A DNA stretch of 64,000 nucleotides, from the NCBI GenBank assembly GCA_010645155.1, contig JAAGOF010000185.1, positions 291,274-355,273 on the forward strand, in the 5' to 3' direction. Made by a program: the position numbers and the translations under genes. This DNA comes from Tigriopus japonicus (lineage: Eukaryota; Arthropoda; Copepoda; Harpacticoida; Harpacticidae). Of this stretch, positions 11,456 to 21,375 are shown in pieces; position 1 is the first letter of the stretch; every line of letters begins with the position of its first letter. The notes beneath the pieces were generated by a model. The model was not told where the DNA came from. It saw only the letters and a program-made list of their open reading frames with translations, and did no database searches.

Positions 11456-14400
11456 CTTCGATCATGTTCGCGTTCCAAGACCAAGCTACGGTGAAAAAGG
11501 TCATCAAGGTCCTTCCTCGGGTTGGAGTGGGCATCAAATATGGGATCCCACAGACTCGTCGAGCGAGTCTTATGTCGGCCCGACAACTTTTCCGGGCTTC
11601 AAATATGACCCAAAAATGGCAACGACGTGAGATCTCCAACTTTGAGTACCTCATGTTTCTGAACACGATCGCGGGTCGAACCTATAACGACTTGAATCAA
11701 TATCCGATTTTCCCTTGGGTGCTGACCAACTACGAGGACACTGAGATCGATTTAAGCTCACCCAACAACTATCGAGACCTGAGTAAACCCGTGGGAGCAT
11801 TGAATCAATCTCGACGAGAGTATTTCGAGGAGCGCTATAACACGTGGGACAACGACCAAATCCCGCCGTTTCACTATGGAACACATTACTCTACTTCGGC
11901 CTTTGTCCTCAACTACCTCTTGAGATTGGAGCCTTTTACTACGATGTTTTTGGCCTTGCAAAGCGGAAAATTTGATCATCCCAATCGATTATTTTCCTCC
12001 GTGAAACGAGCGTGGGATAACTGTCAACGGGACACGTCAGATGTCAAGGTAAGATCAAGATTATTCGATATTTTTTTATTAGGGCGCATGTTTACTGTTC
12101 TATTTCAAATAAATCAAGTTTGCCAAAATCAAGTCAGATTTACCGTTCTTAATGTGTTTGAAATCCAGCAATTGCGTTGAGAGCACAATCAAGGGACGTT
12201 AAAATTGGCCTTATGTTAACGAAAATTAGATTTATTCTTGAGTTTACCGAAATCATATCAGGTTAGGCCCCAGCTGCTGCGTTTGAAACACAGCAGCTGT
12301 CGCGAGGCCCGTTAATCTGACTTGATTTTGGTGTACTTTGAAATAAATCTTATATGCGTTAACATGCGACCCGTAGACTTGGTTTTAGTACACCCCAAGC
12401 TTTTCGATTTTGTGCACTTTAAGCACCTTTTGCTGGGTTTCATTCCAAAACATGGTATTGGGTGTAACAGAAATTCTCAAGTTTCTCCCTGCCATTCTTC
12501 ATAGTTTAGGTTTCCAAGAGCGCATCTGAAACTGAAACCAAACCGGAAATTTCAGCTAAAAACTTTATAAAAACAGACTCCAAGAAACTTTATCGTTTAC
12601 ATCGTTACATTTTTCGATGGCTCGAAATTTAAGTCATAGTTATCTTTCTTGGATTGCAACTGCACCTGTTAATGCCAAAAATAAGTGACCTGGAATCTAA
12701 CACAAATCATGTTATTCTATTGTGTTTGAAGGAATTGATACCGGAATTCTTCTGCTTGCCCGAAATGTTCGTCAATATGAACGGTTACAAATTGGGTCTA
12801 CTGGAAGAAGGTCAAGGTGTGGATGATGTGGAATTGCCTCCATGGGCATCCACGCCCCACGAATTCGTGAGGATCAACCGACAAGCCTTGGAATCTGAGT
12901 TTGTATCCTGCCAAATTCATCAGTGGATAGATTTGATCTTTGGATACAAGCAACGAGGTAAGAAGAAAGAGAAGATGAAAAAAAAAACTAGATTCCGCTG
13001 TAAATTGATTTTTGGTTCAAGAGAAAACAAGATCTTTCAACACAAAGTCACTCACTTTCCCTGACCCAGAAACTTTGAACTTTGCACGCCATAAAGTTTT
13101 TTTTGCTAACTACTGCTCTACGCACATGTCCAATGGTACAGAGCAATATCAACCCAAAAATCTGAATTCAATACTTTAACAAAAGCACCCTGAAATGTAT
13201 TTTTCAACCTTTTTGGGGAGGCTTAATCACAGGTTTTGCAATGCAATGTTATATCTGCTTAAAAATCAATCAAATATTAGGGTTGTTCTCGCAAAGTTTT
13301 ATAACAGTGGTTAAAGTGTATGTAATCATGATAATTGCCATGTCGAAAGGTTGATCTCGTGCAGAACAGACCATCCCTTTTTGGTTCAAGGGTTGGTTTT
13401 TCTCCAAGAGAAGCTATCATCACCATCATCAACGCCCAACTTGTCAACGTGATATTTGGTCAGCAAAAAACTGGAGGCGGATTCAGACTAATCATGGTTA
13501 TTACTATATTGCCGTCGCCTTGACGCATGGTCAGACTGACAGATGTTGTTTCACATTGAAGGTCAACGAAAGCGAAATGAGACTCATGGATATGCTAGTC
13601 AATTGATAACGAAGCCCTAAAAGTCGAGAAAATTAATTTCAGTGCTGACGGACGCGCTTTGTGGCATGTCAGATCAGAATTAGATGAGTCGACTTGATCA
13701 AGAGCTCATCTCGCAAGTCAGGCACGCCCTGAATTCCTTTCCTTGTTGTTCAATCTTTATCTGCGTTGAAAACCTCCAAATAGTTGATTTTCATCGCCAA
13801 CATTGAGTGTGTTTGATGACAGAGTAATTTGTAGCGTTTGGCTTCCCATGAGAATGAGAGTTGAAATCAATTCACAGCATCCACATCTTCACACATTTGT
13901 CTTTTTTTGTTATTTGTTTCAAGTTTTAAGTGTTTTGGAAATTGCTCAGCCATTGGCTCGTACGCTCAGTACGTCGACCTTTGACACCTCGATTCCCTCG
14001 AAAATTATTATTTTTTCGTCAATACTCGGCTGAAATAAAAAAATGCATCAGTGTCGGGCGAGACGAAGTCGAGGTTGCGTTTTTATTGTGAACCAACTCC
14101 GACAGTTTAAATTGCAACCCATTGGATATTCTCATCGTTTTATTAAAAGCACGGTGGCACAGTCAAGTGGGATGTAATAATGCAAGGATCTGTGAATAAT
14201 GTTATCTGAAAGCATCCACACTATTCTTTCCATTTTTCGAGTTATTCCTCAATCTAGGGATTTTACACACTAAAAATTAATTTCGTTTAATTCTCTAATC
14301 TTTTCAAATTCAAAAACGTACATAACTTGTAGAAGGTAAATCTAGCTATAAGTAACTTCAACTTAATGCCGTTGCGCATAAGTAACAATCGACTAACATT

Positions 14401-17400
14401 CTTATGTTGAGATCGTTGTTCAGAGAATAATCAGAAGTCGTTTGAAGTTTTAAAACTACATGAAAAATGCAATCTAAAGCTTCGGTAAGGAGCAATTCCA
14501 ATCCCATGAGTTGACCTAACTTAGACCCAAAACTTCAAAATAAGTACAGGAACAACCTTTGGGCATGTCTAATTTGTGTTTTTCCACTTCAACTAAGCCA
14601 GTGTTTGGCCTTATTTTCAGGTCCCGAGGCAATCCGTGCCACCAATGTCTTCTACTATCTCACATATGAGGGTAGTGTAGATTTGGAGGCCATGACCGAT
14701 CCCGTGATGCGCGAAGCAGTGGAGAATCAAATCAAACATTTCGGTCAAACACCCTCACAACTCCTCATGGAACCCCATCCACCGAGAAGTTCAGCCATGC
14801 ACTTGGTATGTACTCACTCCTGTATTAATACCGGATTACCATCATGAGTAAGATCTTCATTGGCAAACTGTTCCTCTTTTCAGTCACCAATGATGTTCAC
14901 GCCTTTACCGGATGACGTCTGCATGATCATGAAATTCTTGTCGAATTCGCCCATCTGTCACATCACGGCCAACACTTTTCCGCAGCTCCCTTTGCCCTCC
15001 GTGGTCACGTTGACGGCAAACCATCATTTCGCCATCAACCGGTGGAATTCCTCGTATGCAGGTATTGATGGACAAGTTCGTTCTAAGAAGCTTGCCTCGT
15101 CCTCCGCCTCCTCGGCCACACCCTCCCAGTCACAACAGCAGGGTGGGCCAGGGGGTGGAGGAGGCTCCCATAGCCAACTCCAAAGTGGCGCCTCAGGAGC
15201 TCCCATGAAACCCCAATCGACCCAACAACACCATCCAACCAGTACGAGTTCGACTTCCCAAGGTATCTTTTTTTCATGTTTGTTTATTTCCTTCTGTTTT
15301 TCACTCTTTTTGGTTTGGTTTTGTCGGTTCCATTTTTTCCGCGTATTTTTGGTTTGGGTTAACACGTTTTCAAGGGGGGGGGCATTTTTTGGGTATTCAT
15401 TTCCACTTCACCCGGTTTATTTTCTACTCACTTCCACTGGATTCTTATGATTCTTAAGTCACTCACTCGCACTGGGATTCAAGGTATACATTTCCAACCA
15501 TAACTAACGAATAGATCACACTCATCCCGCACCCTGTTTCAACTTGTGTAGTCAACTTTGCACCACAAAAAGGGCATCTCGAACAGATCAGATCGTCTCA
15601 CTGTCCGTGTTGTAATCGTGTCGTCACACGCACAAACTCACTCTACAGGGTTCGGCCACAAAAGCTCACCAACTAACATAAGGGTCAATATTACAGGCCT
15701 TGTTTTTAATATTGCTTAACCAGCTCGCAATAATTATGAGATGTGCTCATTTACCATGATTTTGCTCCCTTGCTTTAGCTCCGTCCCAAGCCCCTAGCTA
15801 TGCAGAGTCTCAGAGTCCTTCTCCTGGAGCCGCATCTCTGCCTTTGGCCATGGATCCCATTTTGGCAGTGGTGACTAATGCTACCGGTCATCAAGTCCGT
15901 CGGCACCTGGGCGACAATTTCAGTCAACGTGTTGTGATGAGGCATAGTTGCTTTGTGGTAACCGTGGATAGCCGGTTCATTCTCGCTTGTGGCTTTTGGG
16001 ACAACTCCTTCAGGTAGGACATGTCAGGCTATTAGTACTGTGATAAATTAATCGGAGATGGAAATTGTTAATTATCTTCCTTTATTATTTTCTTTATTCA
16101 TTTTCATCTTCATTCACCTTCATCTTCCTTTATTCATTTTTTTTTAACTTTTTAGAGACCATTGAATCACGTTTGTGTTTGTAGAAATTTGGGCTTGGCC
16201 AACATAAAAATAAATACTGAAGCAAAGAGCGAGCTTCACAAAGCCAAGCAAGCAATTCATGAGCGCCTTAGTTGACAAAAGCTTAAGCAAAAAGGTCTTC
16301 CATGCATAATTTTTTTGAAAATGTTCATCAGATGCACAAAATATGACACAAAATATGTTAAGAGCACTTTTTCCAATTTTTGTGAGTCTCCCTAACTACA
16401 AAAAGTTTTTCAATGACACTGGTATTCTTCAACTTTTTTGTCAACTTTTTACACAATTACCAACTACAAATTGACCCTCTGGAGATCAATTTCAACCCAA
16501 AACTAAACCGTGATCTTGAATTGGATAGGGTGTTTTCTGCGGAATCGGCCAAGATTGTCCAAATAGTGTTTGGCCACTATGGCGTGGTCACTTGTCTAGC
16601 TCGGTCCGAGTGTAACATCACCTCAGATTGCTACATTGCCTCTGGATCCCAAGATTGCACCGTCCTTTTGTGGCATTGGAATGCCCGCTCACAAAGCATT
16701 GTGGGCGAAGGTGACCAACCCACACCCAGAGCCGTCCTCACTGGTCATGACCAAGCTGTGAGCTCCGTTGTGATATCTGCCGAACTGGGTTTGGTAATCA
16801 GCGGATCCACAGGTAATTTTAATGTCAATTTTGGGATGGTTAAAGCAATCCCAAGACATACTTCATTAAATTCTATAACTTCAGATGGACCAATTTTGGT
16901 GCACACGACGTTTGGAGATCTCCTCAGATCCCTTGACTCTCCTGAAGGCCTGACAGCGCCTCTTAACATTGCGTTATCTAGGGAAGGTTTCGTGGCAGCT
17001 CACTTTCCTGGCGGCCATGTGGTCTCTTACACGGCTAATGGCTACAGACTCAGACACGAGGTTCATAACGATAAGATTCAGGTAAACCTACAAAAAATGT
17101 GTCTTGTTTTTAACACCGTCATCAAAGCCTAATTCTTGCAAAACAACACGTGGAATTGCTGTCTCCACGTCAGCTAAAGTTCAAAACGGAAAGGGAAATC
17201 GCACAAGTGGTCATTACCGAACCCCTTTGATCAACTTTGCAATTAAAACCAAATTGACCTTCATCAAAATTTGGCCAAAGTTCGGTTTCTTACTTTCATG
17301 AAACTTTCATGAATCATGAAAACTGAAAAGGCAGGAGGTGGGCTAAGGACAAATAATTCGTCTTGATTCCAACATACTCAAGGTTTTCCTCTGAATAGAG

Positions 17401-18408
17401 AATTTTGATAGAAGCCTCAAAATGGAGCCAAAACAGGGACAAAGTTTACAGATTTTAGAGCTATCTTCAACTTCAACTTGTCAAAATTGCAGCTTGGATC
17501 TTCAATTTTTTTAGCAACTATGACACATAATGTCGGCTTGTTTCTTAACTTTTCAGTTTTGACTGAAAAACTAACTTTTCCAGTAATTTTTTAACAAAAG
17601 GCGCAATTTCCCCACTTTTTTAAGGTTGAAACACATTGTTGAAATTTTGGATAGAAATTGATGATTTTTGTAATTATATTGTAAAATCTAATTTACAAGT
17701 ACCTGGTGGCACTGTTTAAGACTTTGTTAGCTTCCTCAATGACGTTTCCTCTTACGGTGAAATCACCGTTCATATTGAGAATTAGAGAGGGCGATCAGAC
17801 CAGAGGCTTATTTTTTAGACACAAAGTACGATCTTAAGATCGTTCTTTGCGTCTAAACACTAGCCTCAGGTGTCTTGGATTGTGTGAAAGCCATCTAGGT
17901 GACGAAAATGGCAAATTTCTCTAAAATTGTTTATAAGTGAACATGCAACATAATACGGACGTCACAAAAAAATCTGCAGTTTGATGCGAATGATGAAAAA
18001 AGGGAACTCGTAATAGACTTTATCTGAAAGGGAATCAGTCCCTAATCACCAGTCCTTTCATCAAAAAAGAAAAGATCCATTTTATTATCGTTATTTCAGT
18101 GCATCCTCCTCTCGAGGGATGGGGAATACTTGATCACCGGGGGTGATCGTGGAATAGTCGAAGTATGGAGGACCTTCAATCTGGCCCTTCTGTATGCCTA
18201 CCCGGCTTGTGATAGTAGTGTCCGATCCTTGGCTTTGACCCATGACCAAAAGTAAGGCCATCAATCGAATGAAAAATTGCGGCATTTGCAGGTTTCTGCA
18301 ACCTTGGTTTGTTCCAGGTTTTTGTTGGGTGGTCTGGCCAATGGAGCTGTGGTTGTGTTCCATATTGATTTCAACCGATGGCATCACGAGTTCCAGCAAC
18401 GATACTAA
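11456..18408 (+). CDS. Nbea: Neurobeachin, C-terminal part (BEACH + WD repeats), nine exons
   Basis: Neurobeachin (Drosophila rugose) is a large BEACH scaffold that binds PKA and works in membrane-protein trafficking at Golgi and synapse. Exons: 11456-12048, 12732-12957, 14621-14805, 14884-15262, 15779-16013, 16529-16812, 16885-17081, 18100-18251, 18318-18408. All junctions are GT-AG and the phases agree across all eight introns, giving 779 residues and a TAA stop. Residues 1-34 are the end of the PH-BEACH linker ([12 protein letters not shown]). About 35-330 are the BEACH domain, with [56 protein letters not shown] and FGQTPSQLL. About 480-779 are WD repeats ([37 protein letters not shown]), ending [12 protein letters not shown], which closely matches animal neurobeachins. 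Residues ~385-480 are an inserted low-complexity linker rich in Ser, Gln and Gly. The first exon starts in mid-codon, so the gene begins upstream; its earlier exons were not found in this window. LRBA is the alternative paralogue, but the identity level favours NBEA. Confidence 0.95.
12049..12731 (+). other. Neurobeachin intron with paired palindromic repeats
   Basis: This is the 683 bp intron between the first two BEACH exons. It contains two related sequences in opposite orientation, at about 12104-12185 and 12247-12350. They share CCAAAATCAAGTCAGATT and a TGTTTCAAA/TTTGAAA core. The second copy is itself a hairpin around CAGCTGCTG and CAGCAGCTG. The arrangement suggests a small decayed palindromic transposon. 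Confidence 0.6.
12247..12334. repeat. Long imperfect hairpin in neurobeachin intron
   Basis: The left arm begins ACCGAAATCATATCAGGTTA and the right arm is its imperfect reverse complement, ending TGACTTGATTTTGGT. The inner stem CAGCTGCTG/CAGCAGCTG is perfect around an 11-base loop. Arms of about 38 bases pair with few mismatches. Confidence 0.7.
12958..14620 (+). other. Neurobeachin intron, no other feature
   Basis: This 1663 bp intron splits a glycine codon between IFGYKQR and PEAIRATN. The donor is GTAAGA and the acceptor TTATTTTCAG. It is AT-rich, and I see no gene or clear repeat in it. Confidence 0.6.
15263..15778 (+). other. Neurobeachin intron in the low-complexity linker
   Basis: This 516 bp intron has a GTATCT donor, a T-rich start and a TTGCTTTAG acceptor. 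It interrupts the Ser/Gln/Gly-rich linker. Nothing else is recognisable in it. Confidence 0.6.
16014..16528 (+). other. Neurobeachin intron, pyrimidine-rich stretch
   Basis: This 515 bp intron splits the arginine codon of NSFRVF. Positions 16077-16146 are a degenerate T/C-rich tract of repeated TTCATCTTCATTC-like units. No gene is seen. Confidence 0.6.
17082..18099 (+). other. Neurobeachin intron containing a near-perfect palindrome
   Basis: This 1018 bp intron lies between the WD exons ending HEVHNDKIQ and starting CILLSRDG. Apart from the palindrome at 17799-17871 it holds nothing I can identify. Confidence 0.6.
17799..17871. repeat. 73 bp near-perfect palindrome
   Basis: The arms of about 36 bases meet at CTTAAG with essentially no loop. 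The inner 22 bases of each arm (TTTAGACACAAAG.. against TTTAGACGCAAAG..) match at 20 positions, and the outer part shares GAGGCT. Such loopless palindromes are typical of small foldback transposons. The lack of a loop argues against a microRNA precursor. Confidence 0.75.
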
Positions 18409-18851
18409 GGCCTACTTAGGTGGATACTGATCGTGCCACTCCCTTTCCTCGCCCGTGGTTCATTCATTTGTAAAAATAATTACTCCTGCACCCACCGAGA
18501 AGCTCTTTCCTTCTTTCTTTCTTTCTCTTTCATTATTCTTCTTGTTCCCTCTTAAGACCTTTTCCACACAAGACAACACATTCCAATAATTGTAAACGTG
18601 CTTCAAGAAGAATAGCAAGTCAAAAGTGCAATTTCCTTGGTTATTAGTGAGAAATGTGATAATTACACTCCCTGCAAGGATGACAATGAAAATGATCGTG
18701 AACACTTCAAATTTGTCGATGAGGAACTTTTTGCATTCCGTTCCATGATGAACTTTTACGTTGATTTGATACTTTGTTTATGGTTCTTTAGTGATTCTAT
18801 TGCGTGACCATGCCCACCTTTCTTTTCTAGTGTGATTTTCACCACCAAAAA

Positions 18852-18857
18852 AATAAA
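18852..18857 (+). terminator. Candidate poly(A) signal of neurobeachin
   Basis: This AATAAA lies about 445 bases after the TAA stop and is the first canonical signal I see downstream. It gives a 3' UTR of roughly 470 bases that includes a CTTT-rich tract near 18508-18530. Confidence 0.4.
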
Positions 18858-19200
18858 TAAATGACATTTAATCTTGACTCTCCATTCTTTATCTCTTAAT
18901 TAAAAGTACAATTAACAAAAATTCGTGAATGTTCCAACAATTATATCTCAAACGTTGCAAGTTTGTGTTTCAAACCGCCAACACTTTCGAATGATAATGA
19001 TCCTATGAGCAAATACAAAACAATCTGAAGTGCAATATCATCGCACAATAAGTTCTTCAAATTCTAAGCATTATGTTTTTCATCATAATCGGGCATTTTG
19101 CATCTCTGAAACCACCTTACCTTGGTTTGGAAACTTGCCATTTGAACTTGACAAGTTGAGATCCTCATGGATAACTTTTTCTGGAATACTCTCAGTTTCA

Positions 19201-19206
19201 TATAAT
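19201..19206 (+). promoter_or_regulatory. TATA box of U6 copy 4
   Basis: TATAAT lies 28 bases upstream of the U6 start. In arthropods, pol III U6 promoters combine a TATA box near -28 with a proximal sequence element near -65. I could not identify the proximal element with confidence; it would lie around 19160-19185. Confidence 0.6.
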
Positions 19207-19228
19207 CCCTACATTTTCTTCCCTCTTT

Positions 19229-19245
19229 GTACTTGCTTCGGCAGT

Positions 19246-19285
<40 letters not shown>

Positions 19286-19335
19286 GGCCCCTGCGCAAGG
19301 ATGACACGCAAAATCGTGAAGCGTTCCACATTTTT
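19229..19335 (+). ncRNA. U6: U6 spliceosomal snRNA, copy 4, with TATA box
   Basis: The U6 sequence is full length and identical to copies 1 and 2, with a terminal T run. The flanks differ from the array, but the last 23 upstream bases (CCCTACATTTTCTTCCCTCTTT) still resemble them. TATAAT stands at -28, the usual place in arthropod U6 promoters. Of the complete copies here this is the best candidate for an expressed gene. It lies 0.8 kb after the neurobeachin stop codon. Confidence 0.95.
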
Positions 19336-20771
19336 TGCGTCCGCTTGTGATTGATCGGAAAGGTGAAGAAAATTTCATTTGTAAATGGTTTATAGCTTTT
19401 GCAAGAAGATTAAAAAAACAAAGCACTTTTGATACAAGTCAACCAACGTTCAGGGATCTAATCCAGGTAACTCCCTCACAACTCAGCTCTTCCTTCATCT
19501 GCTTCCTTCTTACATTGTTGGGAGTTTGCTTCATTCTCAAGGGAACAATTTATTACATGTGGCGCCATCTAGTACTGAAAAAAAATGTACAAGGGATGAT
19601 TTTCACGCAACCTAGATTATTAGCGTATTCAATAAAAGGTCGTTTGTTTCCTTACCAGACTTCATTTTGTTGAGGAGAAAGGATTAAATTTCATTATCAG
19701 GAAGAGGGAAAAGGTGTATAAACACCATCAGAAAGTGTAGGTGTTTAAAAAATGGCTAAAAGTGCAAAAAGACCTGAAATTGTCATCCTTTCCTAGGATT
19801 CTTCATTTCTTTTCATGTTCTTCATACTAATTGTCACACCTAGTATGATTAACCCCAATCTGGTTATTTAACAATATTTCAGCAAGCTCTTAATTTCTTT
19901 GAAAATTATGTCATATTTTTTTAATCTTTGTAAGTGATACCAAAATTGGTCACATTCAGAAACCAAAAGTTTTTAATTAGCAATGGATAAACAGGTACCA
20001 AAACAAGAAATGATTGGTCAAGCTATAAACGTAAAGAACGGCAAAGGATGGAAAAATATCAATATTTTAGAAACCAAGTCTTTTAGGGGTGTGGACCTTT
20101 CTGATCTTCAAAAACCACGTTTTTTTCAAACTTCATTCTGTTTTGTGCTTGTTTGTCTTGTTTAGGTAGACTTTAATAAAAATATTTTTTTTTGCAAATA
20201 ACTTTTGAAGCGCAATATTGACAAAAGTGAGCATTCACAAAACTTTGAGAAAGTACACGGTTAATCCATGTCTGAGTTTCTGAAAACTGGCGCCTAAAGA
20301 ATGTTGATGTAAAAATCCAATTAAGCGAGCGCGTTCCTTCAACAGTGCACGTCATGTTTCCAAAAAAATGCGCCAGAAGTTCGACAATAGTCCAATTAAT
20401 CCATTTAAATATCAATTTAAAAAGAAAAAACCTTTTTATCCGCACAGATTTGTAACCTGAAAATTATCTAAGGGATTTCTAAACAGGGTTCACCACATCG
20501 AATATCATAATTCGGCAAAAAGCTGCATGATGCAAATTCCTACTTATTTACAAACAACATTTCAAAAAGTGCATTACTATATCTAGACCATCATCTACTC
20601 ATTATTTATAGTCCTTAGCAGGAAAAGCGTGCAAAAATCAATTCACGGACAATTTCTCTTTGGGGACAATAATTAGGAAAATAATTGTAAAAAATACTAT
20701 TATTCAGAACCCAAAAATAAAGGTTGCGGGATTTTGATCGAGAAAAAAATAACTATAACTTTATCCAATCA
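19336..20771. other. Intergenic between U6 copies 4 and 5
   Basis: This AT-rich sequence has no convincing gene. At 19559-19571 it carries TGGCGCCATCTAG, 332 bases after the U6 start. The array units have GGCGCCATCTA at nearly the same distance (325), so copy 4 may be an old, diverged member of the same repeat. Confidence 0.5.
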
Positions 20772-20963
20772 AACTTCTGCCACCCGAATGCGTCTTAAGA
20801 CGTGGACAGACAAGAGGGTCACCTGGGGTTGAACCTGGAACTAAGATGAGCCTAGTCCCAATCTTATGGGTTCTGAGGCACTTTTTGCTATTTGTGTTCA
20901 AACTGTAGGCCTGTTTGGAAATCTCATTTACTTCAAGTCTTTCAACATGGATCTGCGGATGCA

Positions 20964-21013
20964 AAAAATGTGGAACGCTTCACGATTTTGCGTGTCATCC
21001 TTGCGCAGGGGCC

Positions 21014-21053
<40 letters not shown>

Positions 21054-21070
21054 ACTGCCGAAGCAAGTAC
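20964..21070 (-). ncRNA. U6: U6 spliceosomal snRNA, copy 5, inverted
   Basis: On the minus strand this is a full-length U6 identical to copies 1 and 2, starting at 21070 and ending in a T run at 20968-20963. Its flanks are those of the 522 bp unit of the 7.6-9.1 kb array, so it is an inverted duplicate of that unit about 12 kb away. It lacks a TATA box, as the array copies do. Confidence 0.92.
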
Positions 21071-21344
21071 AAAAAGTGAACAAAATGTGGGTACTTTCTA
21101 GAGCAGTGAGCATTCTGAAATTGGAATCATACAAAGGAAACCCAAAATGTAGCTTCATCAAAAAGACAAGTCTCAAAACAAAAGAAGCACACTGATTTTC
21201 GAGGAATAAACAAGTGTTTGTCATGAAAAAAAAAACTCGAAATTCAACCCAACGTTAGATGGCGCCACCAACGATCCGTTGCTCTTCAGCGAGTACTCTG
21301 CCGCCCGATTGCGTCTTAAGACGTGGACAGACAGGAGTGATGGT

Positions 21345-21359
21345 TGCCGAAGCAAGTAC
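21345..21359 (-). pseudogene. Truncated U6 fragment
   Basis: The minus strand reads GTACTTGCTTCGGCA, the first 15 bases of U6, preceded by a sequence like the array's 5' flank. It then jumps to AACCATCACTCC and into the distal part of the repeat unit (CTGTCCACGTCTTAAGACG). An internal deletion has removed the rest of this U6 and the following ~180 bases. Confidence 0.75.
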
Positions 21360-21375
21360 AAAAAATGACCAAAAT

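Larger units (their letters stand above)
18409..19228. other. Neurobeachin 3' UTR and U6 promoter region
   Basis: The first ~450 bases are the probable neurobeachin 3' UTR. The last ~100 bases should hold the promoter of U6 copy 4. No open frame of note lies between. Confidence 0.5.
20772..21375 (-). repeat. Inverted U6 repeat unit, one full and one truncated
   Basis: Read on the minus strand, this carries a fragment of one unit (truncated U6, then CTGTCCACGTCTTAAGACG to the unit end) followed by a complete unit with U6 copy 5. It ends at the CTGCC next to a second CGTCTTAAGACG palindrome. It is in opposite orientation to the array at 7613-9125. Confidence 0.85.
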
